64,000 bases of DNA from G963677445 sp963678275 (GTDB taxonomy: Bacteria > Bacteroidota > Ignavibacteria > Ignavibacteriales > Melioribacteraceae). Below, one piece after another: positions 16,860-26,654 of the stretch. Made by a program: the position numbers and the translations under genes. The notes under the pieces are model-generated. The model did not search any database and was not told the origin of the DNA. It saw only the letters and a list, made by a program, of their open reading frames with translations. The stretch lies in the NCBI GenBank assembly GCA_963678275.1, contig OY782765.1, positions 1,178,001 to 1,242,000 on the forward strand, written 5' to 3'. Numbering within the stretch: position 1 is the stretch's first letter; the number at the start of each line of letters is the position of its first letter.

Positions 16860-19800
16860 ATGAGGTTTTTTGTTGGTTTGGCGACTATGTTATTATTATT
16901 CATCACAAGTTCACATGGACAGGTTGAGATACCTGTTAGCAGTTTCGAAAAATTTAATGAGCGGGGTTTTTCAACCAGCGCAAGCTTTAGCGCAAGAGGA
17001 AAAGAAATCATCAGTGATTATGATGGTAACTTTTCTTTACAATATAGCAGCAGTCCTGACTTACCTGCTGAACTTGCGTCCGATCTGACAATAATGTACA
17101 ATGCTAATGTCGACCACAGAGCTCTAGTTCTTTGCGGTGGAGATGTAAGAGAATATACGATAAATGCAGGCGAATGGATTATTGGTTTTAAAGGATTTGC
17201 GATACAAACCTTTAATTTTGAAACAAATAATTATACAGATGGCACCAGCGGCTCTGAAATCGCAATGTTAATACCCGGATATCATTATACCAATAAACTG
17301 ACTCATGAATTCGATGCGCCAGCTTTTCCTGGTAGTGAGAGTGTTGGAGGTCGAGATACAGATTATATCACCATACTTATGGCAGATGGCTCAAAAAAAA
17401 TATTATATAATAACACTACCGTGTCACAGAAAATAGATGGAATATATTATGAGCCTGGGAAAAGCAGCCCCGGTTACGCAATTGTTGAGAAAATATCCGA
17501 GACGGATGACCTGAGAAAAATGTGGTACAAACCGGGTGACGGAATCACTTACTATTTTGAGGAAGAATGGTCCAAGCTGCACGGTCAGGATTTCATTATT
17601 CATGAACCAAAAGTATTTTATCTAAAGAGTATAAAAGCTCAATCGGGATGGGAAATTAATTTAAATTATTACCGATCACTAGACCCATATATATATAGCG
17701 GTGTAATTACAAAGGGAAGAAAACTGGTCGGTGAAATTAACCTTTTTGATCCAAACCACGCTTATGCAAGAACAGTATATAAATTCTTCTTTAAACCAGC
17801 GTTTGAAAGACTACATGGATTGTACATTGTCGATCGTATGGATGATAAAAATAATCCAATGTGGGAGCCGCCTGTAAATTATCGTTGGTTTTTAGTTTTT
17901 GATCAGAATAAACAAGACCGTATCTATGACGGAACCTCACTTACTTCAGTCACAAACAGGGACCAGACCAGGTCTAAAAGAGTAATGCTGAAGATGTTTA
18001 TTGATAAACTGAATAATACCGATCAATTCTTTTACACCGATTACGAAAGAAACTTTGATACACAAATCAACACCATGACACTGGGGGATAATGTATTGAA
18101 CAGAATCCATTATTCCAATGGAAAACAAACAGAGATTTCCTATTACACATTTTTTGATGGAGTAAGTTCACAATCTTCTTTAAACCTTGAAAGCACTGCT
18201 ACCAGATATATCGACGGAAACATGAAAAAAGCATATAGGGATCCCTATACTAACTTTATGGTAAAACAAGTGCAAGTGAAAGATGAGAATGACGATATTG
18301 TTTATACTGACACATATAATTTTACTTTTGATAAAGATTTTTATATAAATAATGATAATCCGGAAATGACCTGGGATAAATTAACAAAACTTGCCACATT
18401 AGAAACCATTAAAACAATCATTACACGTATTGGAACGCAAGTTGAAGGGACTGAATATTCGGGATTTGTAAAGGAAAAGTCTTTTACAAAATACCGAACT
18501 TCTTACTATGATTACAATATAAATGACAGAACTTTTATTACAAGACTTGTCAATGAAAAGACTTCTCCATTTGGCAATGATCCTGATCTTCCATATATAG
18601 AAATTGAACATAAATGGTACACCGGTCAAGAGATAGGAACAGAACTTGGTTACTGGACAGGAAGATTTAACGATAAAGGATTAATTGAAAATACAAAAAC
18701 TCCTTCCGGAATAATTTCAAAAATAGTCACAAATACTGAACCGAATAACAATAGTATTTTTGATATTTTTAGTTTAGGTTCTGGTATATCAAAAGAGCTG
18801 GCAGTTCTTAAGCAGGAAAAAATATTCTCCGGACAAGATTCAAAAGGAAATTACAAAACGATAAATCTACAAAATTTTTATCCGGAACCAGGTGAACTGC
18901 TTGATGTTGATTATTATTATTTAATCGGACGACCTGAGCTGGAAACAGTAAGATATTATTGTGAGGAAAGAGATTCGATTGCGTCTCAAACGAAATTTGA
19001 ATATTTTGATAATTCCTCTGATCCGGCAATAAAGTATAAAATAAAAAAGAAGACAGGAAATTTCCATATTGAAGGAAGAGAAATTGAGACATACTTCTAT
19101 TATTATAACTCAGAAGTTCCTTCCATTGCCGGTTTTCCGTATCAAATAACATCGAATGGAGTTACGCAGGAATTTTCATATCTTAATACATCAGTAAGTA
19201 ATGTTAAAAAACTTTATCGTGGCGCTGAAACATCTCAATTGGTAAATATCGAACCAATTCTCTCTAATAATGGATACAAACCATTTAAAACTACTTTCTC
19301 AGCCACTGATAACTTAATGCCGCTTGAAGTATATAACGCATATAATGAAAGAGGCGAATTAATTTGGGAAATAGATATAAATAACAATTATTCTGAATTT
19401 TCTTATGATGAAATAGGCAGAATGACTTCGGCAGCTTTTCCGGGAAGTTTCCTCCCAAATAATGATCCAATTATTAATACTTATACAATTCGAAAACAGT
19501 TTAATCTGTTCGGTATCAGGAATTTTGTTGTCGATGAGGATGGAGATAAACAGTGCCCTTTAGAGATTGGGGGATATTGTACAGAGCCACGAATATATTC
19601 AAAGGTATATGAACAGAACATAGGAAGTGGGGGCACAGATGAAGGTGAAGAAGGTTTCTCGCGGGATGCTGAAGAAACGGGAGATGGACCCGGCGGAGGA
19701 ACACTTGAAGATCAATATGATTATTATTACATTGCTTTCGATAAAGAATTAAATGGCAACGATATTTTAAATATTTTTTCTGCCAGTCTGGAAATTGATA

Positions 19801-22800
19801 CAAAAGATTATACAGAGATGCATGATTACCAAACCATGACGTTCAAAATTGAAGGTATTGCAAGCCCAATGGAAGGGTCTTCTGGTTTCACAACTATTGG
19901 TGAGATTGGAGTTGGATTCCAGGAAAATACTACGATGAATATTAATTTGTACGGGATTCTGAATGAGATCAAGAACCACGGTGTTACACTTTATGGACTG
20001 AAATTAAGCACACAGGCAATCTGGCAGGAAATTCCCGGGGCCTATGACGCAAGTTCAGAAAAATCAATGAGTTTCAGGGGAGGGGATTACCAACCGAAGC
20101 TTAATCTTGATCTTGAGATGCAGATAACTGATATCACGACAGCCAGTGGGACAGTTTATTATACTTATGACGATCAAACAAGACAGGTTATTCAAAAATT
20201 GACGGTTGTGGCAGATGACACAGCACCTGAGTATCAGAAGAAAATAATCCAATATAACTGTTTTGGAGAAATAATTAAGTCCCAGTCTGAAACACAAACT
20301 GAATTAATTACAGATGTTACAAATTATTATAATTACCTCGGTAAAGTTTACCGAGCCACGGATGCTGAAGGCCGGAACACCTACCAAAGATATGATTTCC
20401 TTGGAAGGCCGATTAAACAGGGATATTATGAAGATTTAGATTGCAGTCCTCACATTTCTTTTAACTATGATTCATATTTAGATCCTATAACTTCAGAAAA
20501 TTTTTATGTTGAAAAAATAACTGATGAAATTGGCAACTGGACTGTAAAGAAAACTGATAAACGTGGAAGTCTTAGGTTTGAAGAAAAAAGTGTTAATACT
20601 ACCCAAACTGTTATAACAAAATATGAATATGATTTTTTTAACAGACTTCAGAGGGTGATATCTCCTGATAGCTACGAAACTTTTTTCCTTTATGATGAGT
20701 TACATAGTCTGGCCGCAAAAAAAACACCTCATTCGGGAACGTATTATTATAAATTTGATAAATTCGGCAACATGCGCTATAGGAAACATTTTAGTAGTAT
20801 GATGCAGAGCAGGCTTGAATACCGCCGTTATGATTTATATAACCGGTTAACTCATATTGGTTTGCTTTATGGGGACACAAACTGGGATCTTCTTAATCCT
20901 GATGTATTCGATCCGGAAAGCCAGGAATCAGATGGCAACACGATGCTTCTTCTCAATGAATACAGAAGATATGAAGATTTCATGGCTCACGGCCTGTTTA
21001 ACAATTTTTCTCTTCCGATAGAGTTTAGCGAAGAAAACAATCCTTATAAGGGTAAACTCCTGGCAACCATATTTAGAAACAAAGCAGATGCTACCACACC
21101 CTGGAACCTGAAAGCTTACAAATATGATGAACTTGGAAACATAATTAATTTCAGGCAGGAAATTGATAACCTGGATGTGATAACACAAACTTATAGTTAT
21201 AACCATGTGGGAACTCTTTTACAGCATGATATCGATGGCGGGTATATGGGAACATTTTCCCAGTTTTTCGACTATGATATATTAGGAAGAATAACCCAGC
21301 AGAAATCGAATATGAATCCTGTGAAAACAAACGCGATTCTTGACGCGAAATATAATTATAATGATGCCGGACAGATTACCCGTCATGCCTTCGGTTTTGA
21401 TCCGGAATTCCGGTATGTGGATTATGGTTATGATCCGTTAAAAGGTTTATTGACAAATACTCAGTATAATTTGTCTGATCCTCCCGCTGTTAGCGTGTTA
21501 TTTGAAGAATCTTTGCAATATTTGGATAACGGAAACATATCCGATCAGGATATTACACACAACATCAGCGCGTTATCCTGGAATAATCAGAGCTTCGATT
21601 ATATTTACGACGGACTTAGCAGGCTTACAAACGTAGCGGGTTCACATAATGAAACAGTTACATACAAAAATGATGGAAGAATTAGTACTCGTGAAGGAGG
21701 TGGTATTCACATGATGTATAATTATGCTGAAGGTGGAACCGAAAGATTACTCTCCATTCAGCATCTTGAACACCACCCTCCTCTTACTCCGGTTAATACA
21801 ATCTTAAATTATTCATATGATGGCCGGGGTAATTTAATAAGTGATGAAAGAATCAATAGTAATGATGTGATTCTCTTTAATTACACCTGGGATAATCTTC
21901 CTCTTTCTATGTTGACCAACGGGCAGTTTATCAATTACAAATATGATGATGCCGGCCAGAGAATTATGAAGGATGTGAACGGGCAGAAAGAATATTATAT
22001 TCGTAATTTTGACGGAACGGAGATTGGAGCGGTTAATCTCTATGAGGATGAACTGATTGAATATAAGTTCAAATACTTTAATTTAATCGGCGGCGGCAAT
22101 ATAGGCCGGGTTGAATGTAACTGGGACACATATATGAGTGGCGGTATTCCTTACTGGACAAGAACCGATGAACGCTTTTACTACATAAAAGATCATCTCG
22201 GTTCAATAAGGCTTACAATAGAAGATGATGGTTCCCTTTTTGCCGCGCAGGATTATGACCCCTGGGGCAAAATCACCCGCTCATGGAATCCCTCCACCCC
22301 TTATGAGAAATTCAAGTTTACCGGCAAGGAGCTTGACACGGAAACAGAATATCATTACTTTGGAGCCAGGTATTACGATTCCTTCAAAGCCCAATGGACA
22401 AGCCCCGACCCGCTGGAGGATATATTCCCAGGTTGGAACTCATATAACTATTGTATCGGAAATCCGGTAAATTATACTGATCCGAATGGTACAACCGTTG
22501 TCGGTCAACAAGATTCGACCGGCAGATTTTTCTATTCTCTGATACCAGATGGGATTTCCAGAGAAATTGTTTACAATTATGAAGGAGATGTAATTTATGA
22601 TATCAATCTCTCGGGTAATTTGGAAAGGAGGACGGAGCTTTATAAATTATTTGAAAAGCATGGCTATAACTCTTCCCTGTTATTCCATTCTATCTTGGGA
22701 GGTGACCACACAAAGGTTTGTGATTGGGCTGCTTATACTGTAGCAGTTACAGCAGTAATATATGGTGGTGTAGGATTTGAGGTATTAAAAAAAACTGATC

Positions 22801-23084
22801 TTGTTTTGGATAAAGTTGAGAATGCGACCAATATTTACAGAATAATCACAAAAAATTATATGACTTTTAGTAATTTCGCTAAACTACGTGGTCTGAATAA
22901 GTCGATTGGTTTAGGAGGAAGCGCTGTTACTGCGGGTAAACAATGGCGCGCTTTCAAGGAATTTTTGTTCAACGGATTGCGGGTAGCTACTCAGTCAATA
23001 GAAGGAGTTGTTCCTGGTGTTCCGGGAAATACTCCTGCATCAATCACCACTCTTGTTAAAGAAATATTATGGGGTGATGATTAA
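16860..23084 (+). CDS. Full-length secreted Rhs/YD-repeat protein with C-terminal tip 3
   Basis: The product has 2074 residues, with a ribosome-binding site CGGAGG seven bases before the ATG. A signal peptide (MRFFVGLATMLLLFITSSHG) sends it out of the cytoplasm. A long N-terminal region precedes a Gly/Asp/Glu-rich linker near 920-950, then many YD repeats (YDEIGRM, YDFFNRL, YDELGNI, YDGLSRL, YDGRGNL), the barrel that encapsulates the toxin. The Rhs core runs from ~1750 (DHLGSIRL near 1778, FTGKELD, HYFGARYYD intact) to DPNG at 1874-1877. The following ~197-residue tip (GDHTKVCDWAAYTVAVTAVIYGG..., ends LVKEILWGDD) is not recognised and has a hydrophobic stretch near 1955. Its core is nearly identical to orphan fragment 1. 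Confidence 0.88.
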   Translation: MRFFVGLATMLLLFITSSHGQVEIPVSSFEKFNERGFSTSASFSARGKEIISDYDGNFSLQYSSSPDLPAELASDLTIMYNANVDHRALVLCGGDVREYTINAGEWIIGFKGFAIQTFNFETNNYTDGTSGSEIAMLIPGYHYTNKLTHEFDAPAFPGSESVGGRDTDYITILMADGSKKILYNNTTVSQKIDGIYYEPGKSSPGYAIVEKISETDDLRKMWYKPGDGITYYFEEEWSKLHGQDFIIHEPKVFYLKSIKAQSGWEINLNYYRSLDPYIYSGVITKGRKLVGEINLFDPNHAYARTVYKFFFKPAFERLHGLYIVDRMDDKNNPMWEPPVNYRWFLVFDQNKQDRIYDGTSLTSVTNRDQTRSKRVMLKMFIDKLNNTDQFFYTDYERNFDTQINTMTLGDNVLNRIHYSNGKQTEISYYTFFDGVSSQSSLNLESTATRYIDGNMKKAYRDPYTNFMVKQVQVKDENDDIVYTDTYNFTFDKDFYINNDNPEMTWDKLTKLATLETIKTIITRIGTQVEGTEYSGFVKEKSFTKYRTSYYDYNINDRTFITRLVNEKTSPFGNDPDLPYIEIEHKWYTGQEIGTELGYWTGRFNDKGLIENTKTPSGIISKIVTNTEPNNNSIFDIFSLGSGISKELAVLKQEKIFSGQDSKGNYKTINLQNFYPEPGELLDVDYYYLIGRPELETVRYYCEERDSIASQTKFEYFDNSSDPAIKYKIKKKTGNFHIEGREIETYFYYYNSEVPSIAGFPYQITSNGVTQEFSYLNTSVSNVKKLYRGAETSQLVNIEPILSNNGYKPFKTTFSATDNLMPLEVYNAYNERGELIWEIDINNNYSEFSYDEIGRMTSAAFPGSFLPNNDPIINTYTIRKQFNLFGIRNFVVDEDGDKQCPLEIGGYCTEPRIYSKVYEQNIGSGGTDEGEEGFSRDAEETGDGPGGGTLEDQYDYYYIAFDKELNGNDILNIFSASLEIDTKDYTEMHDYQTMTFKIEGIASPMEGSSGFTTIGEIGVGFQENTTMNINLYGILNEIKNHGVTLYGLKLSTQAIWQEIPGAYDASSEKSMSFRGGDYQPKLNLDLEMQITDITTASGTVYYTYDDQTRQVIQKLTVVADDTAPEYQKKIIQYNCFGEIIKSQSETQTELITDVTNYYNYLGKVYRATDAEGRNTYQRYDFLGRPIKQGYYEDLDCSPHISFNYDSYLDPITSENFYVEKITDEIGNWTVKKTDKRGSLRFEEKSVNTTQTVITKYEYDFFNRLQRVISPDSYETFFLYDELHSLAAKKTPHSGTYYYKFDKFGNMRYRKHFSSMMQSRLEYRRYDLYNRLTHIGLLYGDTNWDLLNPDVFDPESQESDGNTMLLLNEYRRYEDFMAHGLFNNFSLPIEFSEENNPYKGKLLATIFRNKADATTPWNLKAYKYDELGNIINFRQEIDNLDVITQTYSYNHVGTLLQHDIDGGYMGTFSQFFDYDILGRITQQKSNMNPVKTNAILDAKYNYNDAGQITRHAFGFDPEFRYVDYGYDPLKGLLTNTQYNLSDPPAVSVLFEESLQYLDNGNISDQDITHNISALSWNNQSFDYIYDGLSRLTNVAGSHNETVTYKNDGRISTREGGGIHMMYNYAEGGTERLLSIQHLEHHPPLTPVNTILNYSYDGRGNLISDERINSNDVILFNYTWDNLPLSMLTNGQFINYKYDDAGQRIMKDVNGQKEYYIRNFDGTEIGAVNLYEDELIEYKFKYFNLIGGGNIGRVECNWDTYMSGGIPYWTRTDERFYYIKDHLGSIRLTIEDDGSLFAAQDYDPWGKITRSWNPSTPYEKFKFTGKELDTETEYHYFGARYYDSFKAQWTSPDPLEDIFPGWNSYNYCIGNPVNYTDPNGTTVVGQQDSTGRFFYSLIPDGISREIVYNYEGDVIYDINLSGNLERRTELYKLFEKHGYNSSLLFHSILGGDHTKVCDWAAYTVAVTAVIYGGVGFEVLKKTDLVLDKVENATNIYRIITKNYMTFSNFAKLRGLNKSIGLGGSAVTAGKQWRAFKEFLFNGLRVATQSIEGVVPGVPGNTPASITTLVKEILWGDD

Positions 23085-23490
23085 TTCTATGGGTAGATTA
23101 TTACAATTGTTTCTCGCTGTCAATTTAGTTCCAGTTGGAATTAAAACGATAATTGTCGAAAAAATTGATTTAAGCCTTTGGTACTATAAAGGATATCATG
23201 TAAAATATGGTTGGGAAGCTCAGGTAGTTGGTGCAATTTTTATTATAATTGCAGTAATATGTATGATCAAATATGTTTCCAACTTTAATGTATTTGCAAA
23301 AATAATCAAATCTAATAAGGTTTTATTAATAATCCTGATATGCTTTACAATATTTTTAATTTTTCCATTTTTTAATCAATATGTTTTTTCTACTTCCCGT
23401 GAATTTAAGTTTGTCTTACTTATTCTTATTAATATTCTTATTGTACTCTTTTATATCATACATAAATACATATATACTAATTATTATTGA
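23077..23490 (+). CDS. Four-helix membrane protein, probable immunity partner of Rhs tip 3
   Basis: The product has 137 residues. The ATG at 23077 overlaps the rhs stop by eight bases; an ATG at 23089 is an alternative. Four hydrophobic segments are visible (LLQLFLAVNLVPVGI, VVGAIFIIIAVICMI, VLLIILICFTIFLIF, FVLLILINILIVLFYII). Its position straight after a toxin tip and its polytopic form fit immunity to a membrane-acting or periplasmic toxin. No family is recognised. Confidence 0.6.
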   Translation: MINSMGRLLQLFLAVNLVPVGIKTIIVEKIDLSLWYYKGYHVKYGWEAQVVGAIFIIIAVICMIKYVSNFNVFAKIIKSNKVLLIILICFTIFLIFPFFNQYVFSTSREFKFVLLILINILIVLFYIIHKYIYTNYY

Positions 23491-23499
23491 GGCAGGTAT

Positions 23500-23991
23500 A
23501 TGAAAATATCTATATATTTAATTTTCCTTTTATTGATTAATCTGGATTTATTTGCCCAGGAAGAGATTCATTTTGATCCTGTGCTCGACTCACTGATGAC
23601 TGAAAAGTGGACTACACTTAAATTAAATCTCAATGCTGACTACAATGATATCTTATTCCTAATGGAACCAAACCAAGCTTATATAAAACATAATGACTAT
23701 ATTTTTGTTGTATCAGTTACTCCATCCCTTAGCGATGATGAGGTTGATTTTTATCTAAAAAAAATACATGTTGGAAATATTAAATTCAGCTTAAACGGAG
23801 TAACTGAATTGAGAAACATTCTTTCAGATCTTACATTTCAACTGATGGTTGAAAAAAAGTGGAAATCAAAAATGATATTTAATCCTTCAATTGAAAAAGA
23901 TGGGATCAAATTCTTCTTCATTGAGGAAATCCTGTTAAAATCTTATGAAGAGCTCCGTGAAAAAATACCGTTTTCCTCCCTAAAAGAATAA
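23500..23991 (+). CDS. Small secreted protein next to the Rhs tip, unknown
   Basis: The product has 163 residues. The signal peptide MKISIYLIFLLLINLDLFAQ ends at a FAQ-E junction. The mature part is alpha/beta with no recognised motif (NADYNDILFLMEPNQAYIKHNDYIFVVSV..., IKFFFIEEILLKSYEEL). GAGG lies a few bases upstream and the gene follows the membrane protein by nine bases, so the three genes form one unit. It may be a second periplasmic immunity factor or an accessory protein; this is inference from position. Confidence 0.55.
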   Translation: MKISIYLIFLLLINLDLFAQEEIHFDPVLDSLMTEKWTTLKLNLNADYNDILFLMEPNQAYIKHNDYIFVVSVTPSLSDDEVDFYLKKIHVGNIKFSLNGVTELRNILSDLTFQLMVEKKWKSKMIFNPSIEKDGIKFFFIEEILLKSYEELREKIPFSSLKE

Positions 23992-24008
23992 TTTTATTTT
24001 ACCAATAA

Positions 24009-24356
24009 CGGGCCGGCGGAAAAACCGAATATTACGTGCGCGACCACTCCGGCCGCGAAGTTGGTATATATGATAAAGATGACGGTTGGAAGAGTTTCAA
24101 CCTGTTCGGCAACGGCCTCATCGGACGCGCAGATGTATATTACCAATCAGTATGGGTGGAAGATCCCGAAGAAGGAATGGTAGAGGTTCAGCAACGTTTC
24201 GATGAACGCTTTTACTACATAAAAGATCCCCATGGGGACAGGCACCTCGGCAGCATACAAGTAACCATAGACCAAACCAACCAGGTAACCGCCGCCCAGG
24301 ATTACTCAGCCTACGGCGAAATATGGCGCGATATTAACACCTCCACTCCAACGGAC
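24009..24356 (+). pseudogene. Truncated Rhs core remnant of a different subfamily
   Basis: The frame opens right after a TAA and reads KTEYYVRDHSGREVGIYDKDDGW...RFYYIKDP...HLGSIQVTIDQTNQVTAAQDYSAYGEIWRD, an Rhs core clearly different from the local family (which has EYYIRNFDGTEIGAV). Homology ends near 24350, after which the frame runs on to 24479 as unrelated sequence. A 15-bp insert at 24228-24242 containing the palindrome CCCCATGGGG adds PHGDR inside the KDHLGS motif. There is no start-to-tip integrity, so it is a relic of an older Rhs locus. Confidence 0.7.
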
Positions 24357-24480
24357 TCAGTTTTTAGTTCACGTGGAAATTCTCTACTAATCTCCCTGGT
24401 CCTGTTCAAGTCTGTTTTTTTTATTTTTATAGTTTTGATGATTTCGCGGGTAATTTTTCGCTTGAGTACACATTGTTAAG

Positions 24481-24543
24481 AATCTAAATTTTCCCCAGGC
24501 AGAGCTTGAGGAAAACGCCCTATCGGGGAAAGGGATAAACTGC
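24481..24543. repeat. Dispersed repeat, copy B left part
   Basis: CTAAATTTTCCCCAGGC...TGAGGAAAACGCCCTATCGGGGAAA matches the left ends of copies A (519 on) and C (32422 on). The middle of the repeat is missing here and replaced by the hairpin cluster. Confidence 0.7.
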
Positions 24544-24581
24544 AAACACCTGATGAATTGAGCTCCGATTTCTATTGAAAA

Positions 24582-24838
24582 GAATCCCGAATGGGATTCA
24601 ATATCAATAGCCCCGGGCGGCGATAGAAGAGAGCAGCCCGGGGTTAAAAGAAAAATATGCCGCCACGACCCCGAAGGGGTCAAATATAGAAATATTTAGC
24701 AGATTAGATTTTACTTTGACAAATAATATTTTCTCCGGATTGTTTATATTCGACGCCTTCAGCGTCGCGGAAGATGAATGCCATATCAGACCACCGGATA
24801 ACATCCGGGGCTATTCATATTCGACTCCATTCGGAGTC
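24582..24838. repeat. Cluster of six short hairpins with variable stems
   Basis: In 257 bp there are GAATCCC-GAAT-GGGATTC (24582-24599), CCCCGGGC...GCCCGGGG (24611-24643), GACCCC-GAA-GGGGTC (24667-24681), CGACGC-CTTCA-GCGTCG (24751-24767), CCGGAT-AAC-ATCCGG (24794-24808) and GACTCC-ATTC-GGAGTC (24823-24838). Stems differ in sequence but remain perfectly paired, and several loops are GAA(T) or its complement. Related hairpins recur at 26900-26913 and 26927-26941. Confidence 0.75.
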
Positions 24839-24861
24839 TTTTACGATTAAAAGAAATATTT

Positions 24862-25006
24862 CTCAGGTAATTCCTTTTTGATTCCGGCTCGGCCTGTTTA
24901 TTTAGAATCGCGGCTTAATTATCGGCAACATGTTATTTGCGGGCTTTTTGACAAATTTTACTCCTTAGATTATCCTCAACATGTTGGCGTTAGTGTGGTG
25001 TTAAGA
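24862..25006. repeat. Dispersed repeat, copy B right part
   Basis: TTAGAATCGCGGC...CGGCAACATGTTAT...GGGCTTTTTGACAAATTTT...CTCAACATGTTGGCGTTA matches the right ends of copies A and C, including both AACATGTT palindromes. Substitutions against A and C are as frequent at first and second codon positions as at third. Confidence 0.8.
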
Positions 25007-25148
25007 ATCCACTTAAGTCTCGCGGTGAAATTATCTCAGTTAATTCGGAAAAAATAAAAATAAGACTTGATATTATTAAAGTAATTGCTAAATTAAAATA
25101 GCATATTCTTATCTCAATAACCATTTATAAATAATGGAGAGTTCAAAG

Positions 25149-26654
25149 ATGCGTCTCAAATTACCCAAAAGTTCATATAACTGGCTGACTGCTTTTGGCG
25201 CCATCCTGGCTGTGGGAGCTGTTCTTGTATTCCTCTTTTTATTTATCCTTTCAACCCTTACCGGATTAAGTTCATCTTATCTTGGTTTGTTTATGTTCAT
25301 CATAATTCCTCCCTTTCTGATAATCGGCTTAATTCTTATACCAGTTGGAATGTATATTCAAAACCGGAAAAATAAGAGCTCAGTGAGTGATTCATTCGAA
25401 GCGCCGGTAATTGATCTGAATAAATATGAACACCGAAATGCCGCGTTTATTTTCATTTCCGGCAGTATAATATTTCTCCTGCTCACCGCCCTGGGCAGTT
25501 ATGAAGCTTTTCATTTTTCCGAATCAAACACATTCTGCGGCGAAGTATGCCACTCGGTTATGCATCCCGAATATACAGCCTATAAAACCTCAGCTCACGC
25601 GAGAGTGAAATGTGTGGAATGTCATGTCGGCGAGGGAGTTGACTGGTACGTAAAATCGAAACTATCGGGGATACGCCAGATATACAACGCCGCTACAGGG
25701 AATTATGAAAAACCTATTCCCACCCCGATTAGAAACCTTCGTCCCGCAAGGGAAACCTGTGAAAAATGCCATTGGCCGAAGAAATTTTACTCCCGGACAA
25801 ACAGACTTGAAAAACATTTTCTGGCTGATGATGAAAATACTCCCTGGGATATATATCTTACCCTAAAAGTAGGGGGCGAACATACTTCCGAGGCATTATC
25901 GAAGGGAATCCACTGGCATGTTGATCCTGACAATATCGTTCAGTATATCGCCACCGATGAGCAAAGACAAAATATTCCGTTTATCAGGTTTATTAACAAT
26001 AAATCAGGTGATACAACCATTTATATCGATTCAGATTCAGATTTTGAAGTTAGCAATTTATCCGATTTTGAAACCAGGGAAATGGAATGCATTGACTGCC
26101 ACAACCGCCCTTCACACCAGTATCTGCCGCCTGATCGTTTTATCAACAACGAACTCGCGAAAGGAAGTATCTCTGCACGAATTCCGGAAATAAAATACCA
26201 GTTGTTAAATATCTGTGAAAATAATTTTCCTACCATCGATTCATTGAGAAGGTTCGCTAATCAGAGTCTTATGGAATATTACAGCGATTCTTATCCCGAA
26301 ATAATAAAAAATAACAATGAAGAACTTGTCAGTTCTATCGAAGCATTCATACAAATTTATTCCGAAAACATCTTCCCGAAAATGAATGTTACATGGAGCA
26401 GTTATCCCTCAAATATCGGACATATGAACTTTAAGGGCTGCTTCAGGTGTCATAATGGGACCCACGAAAGCCGGGAAGGCAATTTACTGGAAAGAGACTG
26501 TAATCTTTGCCATATAATAAACGCGCAGGGTGTTTCAGGCAACCTGGTAAAATCAGTTTTTAACGAACCGCTGGAATTCACCCATCCGGTAGATATTGAT
26601 CAGGCCTGGACCGAAATGAATTGCAGCGAATGCCATACCGGTCTGCTTCCGTAA
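25149..26654 (+). CDS. Seven-haem NapC/NirT-like membrane cytochrome c
   Basis: The product has 501 residues from the ATG at 25149, which has GGAG nine bases upstream; an ATG at 25134 overlaps that site and is less likely. Two membrane helices near 10-65 and a third near 95-120 are followed by seven CxxCH motifs: CGEVCH (~129), CVECH, CEKCH, CIDCH, CFRCH, CNLCH and CSECH (~492). The first four with the N-terminal anchor resemble the NapC/NirT quinol dehydrogenases, while three extra haems extend the C-terminus. It probably passes electrons from quinol to periplasmic or extracellular acceptors. It stands alone between repeat regions, with no reductase beside it. Confidence 0.85.
   Translation: MRLKLPKSSYNWLTAFGAILAVGAVLVFLFLFILSTLTGLSSSYLGLFMFIIIPPFLIIGLILIPVGMYIQNRKNKSSVSDSFEAPVIDLNKYEHRNAAFIFISGSIIFLLLTALGSYEAFHFSESNTFCGEVCHSVMHPEYTAYKTSAHARVKCVECHVGEGVDWYVKSKLSGIRQIYNAATGNYEKPIPTPIRNLRPARETCEKCHWPKKFYSRTNRLEKHFLADDENTPWDIYLTLKVGGEHTSEALSKGIHWHVDPDNIVQYIATDEQRQNIPFIRFINNKSGDTTIYIDSDSDFEVSNLSDFETREMECIDCHNRPSHQYLPPDRFINNELAKGSISARIPEIKYQLLNICENNFPTIDSLRRFANQSLMEYYSDSYPEIIKNNNEELVSSIEAFIQIYSENIFPKMNVTWSSYPSNIGHMNFKGCFRCHNGTHESREGNLLERDCNLCHIINAQGVSGNLVKSVFNEPLEFTHPVDIDQAWTEMNCSECHTGLLP

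Noticed and set aside
24036..24479. 147-residue open frame as an intact gene
   Set aside because: Only the first ~105 codons are Rhs-like, the start is internal to a core motif and the tail is unrelated sequence; treated as a remnant.
24604..24804. Minus-strand 66-residue open frame in the hairpin cluster
   Set aside because: It runs through four palindromes and has no start context; chance frame in structured DNA.
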